Shown here: positions 26,101 through 33,191 of the stretch, in pieces | Layout of the letters: each line of letters starts with the position of its first letter | Numbering within the stretch: position 1 is the first letter of the stretch | NCBI GenBank assembly: GCA_018267515.1 | Contig: JAFDYJ010000019.1 | Span: forward strand, 1 to 64,000 | Length of the DNA: 64,000 bases | DNA from: Bacteroidota bacterium | GTDB taxonomy: Bacteria; Bacteroidota; Bacteroidia; Chitinophagales; Chitinophagaceae | Direction of reading: 5' to 3' | Position numbers and translations under genes: made by a program | The notes under the pieces: generated by a model | Databases searched by the model: none | What the model was told of the DNA's origin: nothing | What the model saw: only the letters and a program-made list of their open reading frames with translations

Positions 26101-27435
26101 TATTACAAGATGCTTTTACCTCTTGTTCCGGCTGACGCATCTATACCTTATAAAACAGGCCTGTTATACTATTTTAAAGCCCGGAACGATTCTGCTACCG
26201 GTAAGAATTTTTATGATTCAGCCATTGTGTACTGCGAAAAAGCAGTTCAACTAAATCCATCGAAAGCTGATTACTGGTCAAAAGCAGGGGATGCATACCT
26301 CGATATTCCAAAACCTACACACAAGGATACGCTTTATTATTATCAGAAAGCTGCTGAATGTTATCAACAGGCAATCAAGCTGGATAGCACACAGTTTCTC
26401 TCAATGAACCGGCTTGGTGTAAGTTATATTTACCTGAAAAAATATGAAGAAGCCATTGACGTTTTTAAACGAGCACTGCAAAAAGATGTTATATTTAAAA
26501 GCACCTATGAGTATAACCTTGGCTATCTCTATGAACAGTTACCTAAAAAGGATTCAGCGATCTTCTGGTACAAAAAGGCTTTGAATACCGATCCTTCCAT
26601 CACCGGGGCTTTGACAAATATTGCGTACATATATTATAGCGGGTACCAGGATGATTCTGCCTTAGTGTACTATAAAAGGTTGATATCACTGGAACCCGGA
26701 AAAGCTTATTTTCCATACCAGGCAGGCAAGATATATTATTATAAAGCGGCTGTTGATTCATTGCAGAAAGATTCTTTCTATGATTCAGCCATCGTGTATT
26801 ATGAAAGGGCAGTACAGATAAAACCTGCAATAGCAGAATATCAATCTGCAATTGGTGACGCCTATTATTTTGCTGCTAAAACAACCCGGCACTTCAATGA
26901 TCCGGATTTTTATCAAAAAGCTATTGAACATTATGAAAAGGCGGTACAATCAGAACCGGCTATTGCAATTTATCACTCCAAAGCCGGTGATGCATTCTTT
27001 TATGCAGCAGGTATTCCGGAATTTATTGCTACTTCTGATTTCTATCAAAAAGCTATAGCTCATTACAAAGAAGCCCTGAAGCTGGATAGCACACAGTTCA
27101 CTTCTATGAATAACCTTGGAGTAAGCTATATTTCCCTGGAAAAATTTAAAGAAGGAATTGAAATTTTTGAAACAGCACTCAAAAAAGATACAGCAAGCAG
27201 GAACTTATATGAATATAATCTCGCCTGTATTTACTCCAGGATGAGTGTACCTGATAAGGCGCTTGAATATTTTGACAAGTCCATCAACAGTGGATATAAA
27301 GATCTGGAACATATTTCAATAGATAGTGATCTTGATACGATCCGTAGTCTTCCGGGATTCAAAACCACCATTGAAAAATATTTTAAAGCAGACCAGATAC
27401 ATAAATATCCGGACCTGTTTAAAAAGAAAGACTAA
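23125..27435 (+). CDS. Large secreted caspase-like (peptidase C14) protein with TPR repeats
   Basis: 1436 residues. A signal sequence (about 8-24, ...IPAILFCQQ) is followed by a caspase p20-like domain (about 48-290): YALIVGISVYKNIEQLNYADDDA, the catalytic His in FIYFAGHGD (H130) and the catalytic Cys in LITDACRSG (C183). From about residue 440 to the end run many TPR-type helical repeats with recurrent DSAIxYYxKAL and NLGxxYxxLxxYDSA patterns. A large segment is duplicated near the C-terminus (20 identical bases at 26377-26396 and 27079-27098, offset 702 bp). The protein should act in the periplasm or outside. Protease or partner proteins are unknown. A TAAACTTTG sequence 10 bp before the ATG resembles a -7 box. 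Its 3' end overlaps the convergent Nudix gene by 4 bp. Confidence 0.88.
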   Translation: MCSRHPKLSLLILLNILIPAILFCQQDSVRNRGLPQKTEKSQKKIPWGNTYALIVGISVYKNIEQLNYADDDARSMRDYFLDSRVVRKENMYALIDSNATRSAFFANLNKIFDKVRPDSNDRVFIYFAGHGDNESRTGQGYLLAYDCESASYASSDAIFIPQLEAEVNALSQKATVILITDACRSGNLAGQKAGALLTMRMLNTGFSGVIKILSSEEAQLSQEKDFPGGGHGVFTYYLLQALNGLCVSDSSKYIRLSKIEDYVKENVYENTKEKQRPVVTGPSSEIITVVVPELRQAMLASKKNGNGVDIVKRAVSAKNFNISPADSSYYYLFYEQLRAHHLNTPKGKNAYETYKIAKKKISNTELLNSMKYDLAAKLEDAVQPLLNRFNRGEFQDYPDSLFNDANEKLKIIQDELIDTTDFRYNEIKAKRIFFIASVYKTPHALQLLHEADSLMPNTAFINFEIGRYYNERGNAIDLALKYFNRAILLSPRWSYPKFMIGNVYYGNKEYERAESFYLQAIELQPKFAYALFNLAMTYKQLKQKDSANSYYQQALAIDKSFEQLWIGSGDRQSEGGIVSLGKAVRYGEMKDETMLAGLLPPGLTASILKQEDNPIVKEAYDFYYRAYTNSQKGNADSATYFFKKAIGIFEKAYAEKKLPFSYLYTWGYAYQSIGDNKKAVEIYKLGLKTDTTDFHLYDFGIAWIEDNEDHTAEALQWYLKAFAYNPGYYQAANNIGWIYARMKQYDSALYYYDRALKIKPDFTTTISNIGNVYFNTFKDDSAIFYFKKLDKLLQEPDAYTYNKIGLSYADLASIDSAIVYYTKAIRVSDKEPYFFRNRGDAYYQAKQYQNAIYDYEYFNTKYPDSSKEYFNLALCHAYLKNFDKAADLFKQSIANEKTTTNLYLRYYNLGWIMDQQDKPKEALYWYSKAVKTNPQYLNALNNLAYSYDKLSNSDSAIYWYKRTLNVDPTYTRSIYNLASIYNDLYKYDSSLHYYKMLLPLVPADASIPYKTGLLYYFKARNDSATGKNFYDSAIVYCEKAVQLNPSKADYWSKAGDAYLDIPKPTHKDTLYYYQKAAECYQQAIKLDSTQFLSMNRLGVSYIYLKKYEEAIDVFKRALQKDVIFKSTYEYNLGYLYEQLPKKDSAIFWYKKALNTDPSITGALTNIAYIYYSGYQDDSALVYYKRLISLEPGKAYFPYQAGKIYYYKAAVDSLQKDSFYDSAIVYYERAVQIKPAIAEYQSAIGDAYYFAAKTTRHFNDPDFYQKAIEHYEKAVQSEPAIAIYHSKAGDAFFYAAGIPEFIATSDFYQKAIAHYKEALKLDSTQFTSMNNLGVSYISLEKFKEGIEIFETALKKDTASRNLYEYNLACIYSRMSVPDKALEYFDKSINSGYKDLEHISIDSDLDTIRSLPGFKTTIEKYFKADQIHKYPDLFKKKD

Positions 27436-27977
27436 AATTTAATACCCATCTTTTCAAATGCGTAGAAGATACAACTGACATGCATTGACTGAACAATTTT
27501 ATTTTCCTTTAGTAATTTTTTTACTTCGTCTATGGTAAATAGTTCTGCCTGCAATTCTTCATTATGATCCAGGTTGGGATCAGACGTTTTTCTTCCTCCT
27601 CTCGCCAGGAACATATGCATAAGATTATTATTGGTAGAAGGATTGGCAGAAACTTTCCCCAGGTATTCATAGGATGAAAATGAATAACCGGTTTCCTCAG
27701 CCAACTCTCTTGCAGTGGCTTCCTGCAAACTCTTATCACTATCATCCACACAGCCACCGGGAATTTCTATACAAACTTCTCCCAATGCATGACGGTATTG
27801 ACGCACCATTACAACTTTTCCTTCCTCAGTTAAGGGAACACAGGTAACCCAGGTTGGAAATTCATATACATAATACGGATCTATGATTTTTCCTCCTGGA
27901 GTTTCACAAACATCTTTTCTCACTTTGAACCACAGATCATCAAAAAGGTATTTTGATGACAGAACTTTCCATTTCAT
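27432..27977 (-). CDS. Nudix hydrolase (ADP-ribose pyrophosphatase type)
   Basis: 181 residues. The Nudix box is recognisable in GGCVDDSDKSLQEATAREL followed by AEETGY, with one residue more than the usual spacing before REL. The surroundings (VMVRQYRHALGEVCIEIPGG and GKVSANPSTNNNLMHMFLA) match ADP-sugar pyrophosphatases, which hydrolyse ADP-ribose and similar compounds. The ATG at 27977 (MKWKVLSSKY) is chosen because a TATATTTG promoter box lies 4 bp upstream; an upstream start at 28022 would precede that box and overlap bstA-like gene sequence. Convergent with the caspase-TPR gene. Confidence 0.88.
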   Translation of the reverse strand: MKWKVLSSKYLFDDLWFKVRKDVCETPGGKIIDPYYVYEFPTWVTCVPLTEEGKVVMVRQYRHALGEVCIEIPGGCVDDSDKSLQEATARELAEETGYSFSSYEYLGKVSANPSTNNNLMHMFLARGGRKTSDPNLDHNEELQAELFTIDEVKKLLKENKIVQSMHVSCIFYAFEKMGIKF

Positions 27978-27981
27978 TCTG

Positions 27982-27989
27982 CAAATATA
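27982..27989 (-). promoter_or_regulatory. Candidate -7 element of the Nudix gene
   Basis: On the minus strand TATATTTG matches TAnnTTTG and ends 4 bp before the ATG at 27977, implying a leaderless or nearly leaderless transcript. Confidence 0.4.
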
Positions 27990-28015
27990 ATTCACACCTG
28001 CAGTATCAAAGACAA

Positions 28016-28537
28016 TTACCAACCCATTCTTTCTCTCAGCGATGTGATATGTGCAATATGATGTTTGCCATGCCAGCTATACATACCCATTAAATACCAA
28101 AGATCGAATTCCTTTTTAGTTTCCGGGTGAAAGTAAGTACGCTTCCACTGTTCTTCCGAAAGATTGAAAAAAAGATCATAGAGCTTTGCATGAATCGTAT
28201 GGAGTAAGGTCAACGAAATGTTGATAGGCAAATTTTTATATTCCGGGGTTTCTGCCCATTTAGCTTCATCATAAGGTTTGATAGTGGGAATATCTTCCGT
28301 CAACGTAAGTTTCAGCCTGCATAAAGCATTCATATGACTATCACTGACATGATGCACCACCTGCCGGGTATTCCAACCTCCCTCCCGGTAGGGTATTTCC
28401 AATTGCGAAGCATCCATATTTGAAACGGCATATTCCAGCAATACGGGTAACGCTTTTATATTACTCAACCTTTCCTTTTTCAGTTCTTCAGAAAACGGAA
28501 CCGGGAGATATTTCCCAATGGGATATTGCAGGTTCAT
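28016..28537 (-). CDS. DinB/YfiT family protein, probable bacillithiol transferase (BstA-like)
   Basis: 173 residues of the DinB four-helix fold. The YfiT/BstA signature is clear: PYREGGWNTRQVVHHVSDSHMN with two metal-ligand histidines (about 62-69), and the C-terminal WHGKHHIAHI (about 155-164) with further histidines. The opening YPIGKY is also typical. BstA enzymes conjugate bacillithiol to electrophiles such as cerulenin. bshB1 at 4 kb supports this role. It lies 38 bp upstream of the Nudix start on the same strand. Metal identity and substrate are inferred from the family. Confidence 0.85.
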   Translation of the reverse strand: MNLQYPIGKYLPVPFSEELKKERLSNIKALPVLLEYAVSNMDASQLEIPYREGGWNTRQVVHHVSDSHMNALCRLKLTLTEDIPTIKPYDEAKWAETPEYKNLPINISLTLLHTIHAKLYDLFFNLSEEQWKRTYFHPETKKEFDLWYLMGMYSWHGKHHIAHITSLRERMGW

Positions 28538-28605
28538 AAAATTGTTATACGGTTATTGAGGATAATGCTGACGCTGTATTGCAGTATTTATTTTTTTCAA
28601 CCGGG

Positions 28606-29367
28606 CTAATCTTCCCGCAAAGTATGGCCGGTTAAATTTATGAATACATCTTCGAGATTTGCTTTTTTCACTTCCCGGGTTCTCTCAAACCCCGAAGCCA
28701 CCAAATTATCAATCAGTTTATCGGGAGTATCCAGCGCAATAATCTTACCCGAATCAATGATGGCAACCCTATCGCAGAGATATTCCGCTTCGTCCATATA
28801 ATGTGTGGTAATAATCACTGTCGTTCCATTTTCCCGTATTTTCAGAATCAATTCCCAAAGACTTCTTCTTGCCTGAGGATCCAGCCCGGTGGTCGGTTCA
28901 TCCAGGAAAATAACTCTCGGCTGATTGATTAAAGTCGTAGCCACAGAAAAACGCTGTTTCTGACCGCCGCTCAGCTCTTTATACCTGGATTTTGCTTTTT
29001 CCTTCAGGTTCACCATTTCAAGCAACTCATGGGGATGAATAGTACGGTTATAGAGCCCGCAGAAAAGTTCGATTAATTCCACAAGATTTAAATCGGGATA
29101 ATAACCGCTCGACTGAAGCTGCACCCCGATAATTCTTTTGATTTCATTCGGGTGCTGATCCAGGTTGAGTCCATCAACAATCACCTCTCCTCCGGACTTT
29201 TGACGTAAGGTTTCAATGATCTCAAGTGTTGTGGATTTCCCGGCTCCATTGGGGCCCAGCAAGCCAAAAATTTCTCCTTCAAAAACATCAAAACTGATCC
29301 CTTTCACCGCCTCAAAATTGCCGTAATTCTTTACCAGGTTTTTTACAGAAATAATTTTGTTTGTCAT
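28606..29367 (-). CDS. ABC transporter ATP-binding protein (ABC-2 exporter type)
   Basis: 253 residues: Walker A GPNGAGKST (about 39-47), signature LSGGQKQR, Walker B VIFLDEPTTGLDP, and the switch histidine in TTVIITTHYMDEAEYLCD. Proteins of the COG1131 type drive ABC-2 exporters for drugs, lipids or polysaccharides. No permease gene lies on either side, so the partner must be encoded elsewhere or downstream genes were rearranged. The ATG at 29367 (MTNKIISVKNL) is preferred over a TTG at 29373. It is not close to CcmA specifically. Confidence 0.9.
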   Translation of the reverse strand: MTNKIISVKNLVKNYGNFEAVKGISFDVFEGEIFGLLGPNGAGKSTTLEIIETLRQKSGGEVIVDGLNLDQHPNEIKRIIGVQLQSSGYYPDLNLVELIELFCGLYNRTIHPHELLEMVNLKEKAKSRYKELSGGQKQRFSVATTLINQPRVIFLDEPTTGLDPQARRSLWELILKIRENGTTVIITTHYMDEAEYLCDRVAIIDSGKIIALDTPDKLIDNLVASGFERTREVKKANLEDVFINLTGHTLRED

Positions 29368-29538
29368 TTTCAAAAATTAGTTCTTAAAAATAATTTCATT
29401 TCTACTGACTGATTTTCAAAAAATCAGAATACTGCTTCTGCATTGAAAAAAATCACCGTTACCGGCAGGCACTAAGAAGCGCAATAAATTTTCATTGCTC
29501 TTTTCTAACCCGGAATCTATTAATTACTATTTCAATTA

Positions 29539-30543
29539 TTATAAATAGGTCTCAAGTTCATCCATCATTAATTTACTTCCAATAAAAAAAGGAGTACGCT
29601 GATGCAGTTCAGTGGGCTGTATGTCTAATATCCGTTCTGCTCCGTTTGTAGCTCTGCCCCCGGCTGCTTCCATGATAAAGGCAAAAGGATTGCATTCGTA
29701 CAGTAAGCGCAATTTTCCTTTCGGTTTATCTGTGGTACCCGGATACATGAAAATACCTCCTTTTATCAGGTTGCGATGAACGTCCGCCACCATGCTGCCG
29801 ATATACCGCTGTGTGTAAGGTCCCCCGTTTTCTTTTGTCTTATTCTGACATTCGGTAATATATTTTTTCACTTTCTCATCATACTTAAAATAATTCCCAT
29901 GATTTACCGAGTAAATCTTCCCTTTCTCCGGGCATTGAATGTTCGGATGGCTCAGGGTAAATTCACCGATGGAAGGATCCAATGTAAAACCATTGACACC
30001 TCTGCGTGTAGCATACACCAGCATTGTTGAAGATCCATATACAATATACCCGGCGGCTACCTGGTTTCGGCCTTTTTGCAAAAAATCAGAACGATCACAG
30101 GGCTTTCCCTTTTCTGTCACCCTCCGATACACGGCAAAGATGGTACCGATGGAAACATTAACATCAATATTGCTGCTGCCATCAAGCGGATCTATCATCA
30201 CCACATATTTTGAATTGTTGCTGATTTCATCGTTGAACACAACAATATCATCTAATTCCTCACTGCCCAAACCGGCACAGGCAATGCCATGACTTAACAC
30301 ACCGAGAAACTGGTTATTGGCGTATACATCCAATTTCTTTACATCTTCACCCTGTACGTTTATGGTGCCGGCATCGCCTAAAATATCCACCAGCCCGGCT
30401 TTATTCACTTCTACATTCACTCTTTTTGAGGCAAGACCAATATCACGAAGGAGGCTGCTTAGTTCACCGGTCGCTTTGGGAAAGTCACGGAGCTGCTGAA
30501 TAGTAAATTCATCCAGCGTAAGAACTTTTCTATTTACATTCAT
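29539..30543 (-). CDS. fbp: Class 1 fructose-1,6-bisphosphatase
   Basis: 334-residue cytoplasmic gluconeogenic enzyme that removes the 1-phosphate of fructose 1,6-bisphosphate. The metal-binding signature [10 protein letters not shown] is at residues 118-127, and the AMP/active-site region [23 protein letters not shown] is in the second half, followed by [17 protein letters not shown]. The length matches bacterial class 1 enzymes. It has an own promoter-like box at 30563-30570. Confidence 0.95.
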   Translation of the reverse strand: MNVNRKVLTLDEFTIQQLRDFPKATGELSSLLRDIGLASKRVNVEVNKAGLVDILGDAGTINVQGEDVKKLDVYANNQFLGVLSHGIACAGLGSEELDDIVVFNDEISNNSKYVVMIDPLDGSSNIDVNVSIGTIFAVYRRVTEKGKPCDRSDFLQKGRNQVAAGYIVYGSSTMLVYATRRGVNGFTLDPSIGEFTLSHPNIQCPEKGKIYSVNHGNYFKYDEKVKKYITECQNKTKENGGPYTQRYIGSMVADVHRNLIKGGIFMYPGTTDKPKGKLRLLYECNPFAFIMEAAGGRATNGAERILDIQPTELHQRTPFFIGSKLMMDELETYL

Positions 30544-30562
30544 ATAGCAATAAAATTGTCAG

Positions 30563-30570
30563 CAAAAATA
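30563..30570 (-). promoter_or_regulatory. Candidate -7 element of fbp
   Basis: TATTTTTG on the minus strand, 19 bp before the fbp ATG. The stretch 30571-30910 to the right shows no gene, only AT-rich sequence up to the divergent promoter at 30911. Confidence 0.5.
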
Positions 30571-30910
30571 CGGGGAAAAAACAGGAAGCATAAAGAATAG
30601 AATGTTTGAACAATTTAAAAGCAGTGCTATTTTATTTCGTTTGTAATAAGATCCATTAATGCACTAAACTATTATTCCAGAGCTGTGCACTTTAAAAACC
30701 AGGAAACATTACCCGCCTGCAAACTATCCTAAGAGCCTTAAACTTAACCGGCAAAGCCCGTCTTTATTTCTTTCCCATCCCATTTACTGAAAATTATTTC
30801 TAAAAATTTATTTCTGAATTGATTTTATAATCTTTTTCATTTTTCAATTGAAAACACAAGTCCTGTTCCTGCATAAATAACATCACTTTTTCCGAATTTC
30901 TTCAATGCCT

Positions 30911-30918
30911 TATCTTTG
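30911..30918 (+). promoter_or_regulatory. Candidate -7 element of the alpha-oxoamine synthase gene
   Basis: TATCTTTG followed by CAAC is the classic Bacteroidota form of the -7 box; the start codon is 49 bp downstream. Confidence 0.55.
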
Positions 30919-30967
30919 CAACATTCCAAAAAAATCATTCTTTAAAAATTTCAAATTATAAATCATA

Positions 30968-32269
30968 ATGGCAGATATTTTTGAACGATTACTGAAAAAT
31001 TACGGACCCATAGGGCAACACCGTAAAAGAGCACACGGTTATTTTGCGTTTCCAAAACTGGAAGGAGAAATCAGCAGCCGGATGAAATTCCGTGGAAAAG
31101 AAATGATAGTATGGAGCCTGAATAATTATTTAGGACTTGCCAATCATCCTGAAATCAGAAAAACAGATGCAGAAGCAGCTGCTCAATATGGTCTGGCACT
31201 TCCGATGGGTGCCCGCATGATGAGTGGCAATACGGATCTGCATGAACAACTGGAACAGGAACTGGCTGCATTTGAGAAAAAGGAAGATTGTATTTTATTG
31301 AATTACGGCTACCAGGGAATGGTCAGCCTGATAGATTCCTTGTGCAGCCGGCATGATGTAATTGTTTACGATGCAGAAAGTCATGCCTGTATCATTGATG
31401 GTTTGCGTTTGCATCCCGGCCATCGTTTTGTTTTCAAACATAACGATATGGAAGATTGTGAAAAACAATTACAAAGAGCAACTGCACTGATTGAAAAACA
31501 AAATGCCGGCGGAATACTGTTAATCAGTGAAGGTGTATTTGGTATGGCAGGAGACCAGGGCAAACTAAAAGAAATTGTATCACTGAAAAAGAAATTTGAT
31601 TTCCGATTGCTGGTGGATGATGCACATGGTTTTGGTACATTGGGAAAAACAGGTGCCGGCGCCGGTGAAGAGCAGGGTTGCCAGGATGAAATAGATTTAT
31701 ACTTCTCCACGTTTGCCAAATCAATGGCTTCCATCGGAGCATTTGTGGCAGGTCCTCACGAGATCATTGATTATATACGCTACAATATCCGTTCGCAGAT
31801 TTTTGCAAAAAGTTTACCGATGCCACTGGTAGTGGGCAATCTTAAACGCCTCGAGTTACTCCGCAATCATCCGGAACTGAAAGAAAAACTCTGGCACAAC
31901 GCATTAAAACTTCAAAAAGGATTGAAGGAAAGAGGTTTTGATATTGGAACTACTAACTCTGTTGTCACACCTGTATATATGAAAGGGGATGTACCCGAAG
32001 CAACTTCTATGGTTATGGATCTCCGTGAAAATTATGGAGTGTTTGCTTCCATTGTTGTATATCCTGTTATTCCGAAAGGCCATATCATTTACCGTTTGAT
32101 TCCTTCATCAGTACATACAGACGAAGACATTGAATTGACCCTGCAGGCATTTTCTGAAACAAAGAAAAAATTAGATGCAGGAGAATACAATGTGGAATCT
32201 ATTCCTGATATGGCTGATGTAAGCAGCAAACGATTTGATTATATACTCAACAAACCGAGAAATAAATAA
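30968..32269 (+). CDS. Alpha-oxoamine synthase family PLP enzyme (serine palmitoyltransferase-like)
   Basis: 433 residues, fold type I PLP enzyme that condenses an amino acid with an acyl-CoA and releases CO2. PLP-contact residues: LLVDDAHGFGTLG with D218 and H220, and the Schiff-base lysine K251 in STFAKSMAS. The substrate-binding motif NNYLGLANHPE and GARMMSGNTDLHEQLE are typical of the family (SPT, AONS, KBL, ALAS). The TFAKSMASIGAF sequence and the roughly 20-residue N-terminal extension YFAFPKLEGE fit serine palmitoyltransferase-like proteins of Bacteroidota, which start sphingolipid synthesis. No biotin genes are adjacent. The exact amino acid and acyl substrate are unproven. A strong terminator follows. 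Confidence 0.85.
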   Translation: MADIFERLLKNYGPIGQHRKRAHGYFAFPKLEGEISSRMKFRGKEMIVWSLNNYLGLANHPEIRKTDAEAAAQYGLALPMGARMMSGNTDLHEQLEQELAAFEKKEDCILLNYGYQGMVSLIDSLCSRHDVIVYDAESHACIIDGLRLHPGHRFVFKHNDMEDCEKQLQRATALIEKQNAGGILLISEGVFGMAGDQGKLKEIVSLKKKFDFRLLVDDAHGFGTLGKTGAGAGEEQGCQDEIDLYFSTFAKSMASIGAFVAGPHEIIDYIRYNIRSQIFAKSLPMPLVVGNLKRLELLRNHPELKEKLWHNALKLQKGLKERGFDIGTTNSVVTPVYMKGDVPEATSMVMDLRENYGVFASIVVYPVIPKGHIIYRLIPSSVHTDEDIELTLQAFSETKKKLDAGEYNVESIPDMADVSSKRFDYILNKPRNK

Positions 32270-32287
32270 ATTATCCTGCAAGAAAAT

Positions 32288-32320
32288 AAAAGCTCTGTGA
32301 AAAAAAACAGAGCTTTTTTT
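32288..32320 (+). terminator. Rho-independent terminator after the oxoamine synthase gene
   Basis: AAAAGCTCTGT and ACAGAGCTTTT pair perfectly around an A-rich loop and are followed by a T7 tract. It lies 18 bp past the stop codon. Confidence 0.9.
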
Positions 32321-32334
32321 ATTTGAATAATTCT

Positions 32335-32367
32335 TTAAAAAAAGAACCCCCGATGAAAATCGGGGGG
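32335..32367 (-). terminator. Second terminator-like hairpin, oriented to the minus strand
   Basis: CCCCCGAT and ATCGGGGG (32347-32354 / 32359-32366) pair perfectly around a 4-nt loop. On the minus strand the stem is followed by TTC and T7, which is terminator form. On the plus strand no T-tract follows. No minus-strand gene is known to its right, where ubiX is on the plus strand. Confidence 0.6.
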
Positions 32368-32523
32368 CCCTAATCAAAAACCATTAACCATTAAACCTTA
32401 TCCTATGAAAATTCATTGCTAATATCGTGAATAATTCGAAATGAAAAATAAATTTCCAATAAATTATTTATAGTGTAAATAAAAAAATAATATTAACTGA
32501 GAAAAAACATTTTCGTTTTTGAG

Positions 32524-32567
32524 GGTAAGAAAATCACCGCAAACGATTGCATAAATATTTTCTTACC
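32524..32567 (+). promoter_or_regulatory. Nested inverted repeats upstream of ubiX
   Basis: GGTAAGAAAAT (32524-32534) is exactly complementary to ATTTTCTTACC (32557-32567). In the loop lies GCAAACGATTGC (32539-32550), a near-perfect palindrome of LacI/PurR operator form. The ubiX ATG is 40 bp downstream. The rest of 32368-32523 is AT-rich with no gene; a short AUG-led peptide (MKIHC) at about 32405 is not convincing. Confidence 0.45.
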
Positions 32568-32607
32568 TTCAAAATCTTTTAATAATACAACGAAAACAAA
32601 TCAGAAG

Positions 32608-33165
32608 ATGAAAAAAATCATTGTAGCAATAACAGGAGCCAGCGGATCCATTTATGCCCGAATTCTTTTAGACAAACTTGTAGTATTAAAACTACAATGG
32701 AAAGATTTAGGCGTAATAATGACTGAAAATGCCTGTGAAGTATGGAAAACAGAATTAGGAAACGAATCTTATAATGATTATCCTGTTACGTTTTACTCTA
32801 CCCGGGATTTTCTGGCGCCCTTTGCATCCGGCTCAGGGCAATTTGATACTATGCTGATTGTGCCCTGTTCGATGGGAACTTTAGGCAGAATTGCTTCCGG
32901 AGTTTCCAATGATCTGATTTCAAGAGCAGCTGACGTAGTGCTGAAGGAAAAAAGAAAACTCATATGCGCCATACGTGAAACACCTTACAGCTTAATTCAT
33001 ATCCGCAATATGGAGACAATTATGCTGGCAGGAGGAATCATATGTCCGGCAACTCCCTCTTTTTACAGTAAGCCAAAAACCATAGAAGATGCAGCTGCAA
33101 CTGTCGTTGATAGGATATTGGATCTGGCAGGATTTGACATCAACACTTATCGTTGGGGAAAATAA
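32608..33165 (+). CDS. ubiX: UbiX family flavin prenyltransferase
   Basis: 185 residues. Opening ITGASGSIYARILLDKL is the flavin-binding loop of UbiX/Pad1, and MLIVPCSMGTLGRIASGVSNDLISRAADV and AIRETPYSLIHIRNM match the family core. UbiX prenylates FMN to make the cofactor of UbiD-type decarboxylases. No ubiD gene is in the window. Length and motif order are normal. Complex inverted repeats lie upstream. Confidence 0.92.
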   Translation: MKKIIVAITGASGSIYARILLDKLVVLKLQWKDLGVIMTENACEVWKTELGNESYNDYPVTFYSTRDFLAPFASGSGQFDTMLIVPCSMGTLGRIASGVSNDLISRAADVVLKEKRKLICAIRETPYSLIHIRNMETIMLAGGIICPATPSFYSKPKTIEDAAATVVDRILDLAGFDINTYRWGK

Positions 33166-33191
33166 AATTCCGCCTATTAAAAAAATATTTC

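Noticed and set aside
23125..27435. Caspase-TPR protein as an anti-phage defence effector
   Set aside because: A signal sequence points outside the cytoplasm, and no sensor or nucleotide cyclase gene accompanies it.
28606..29367. ABC ATPase as a CcmA partner of CcmE/CcmF
   Set aside because: It is a general ABC-2 exporter ATPase 25 kb away from ccmEF; no CcmB or CcmC is near.
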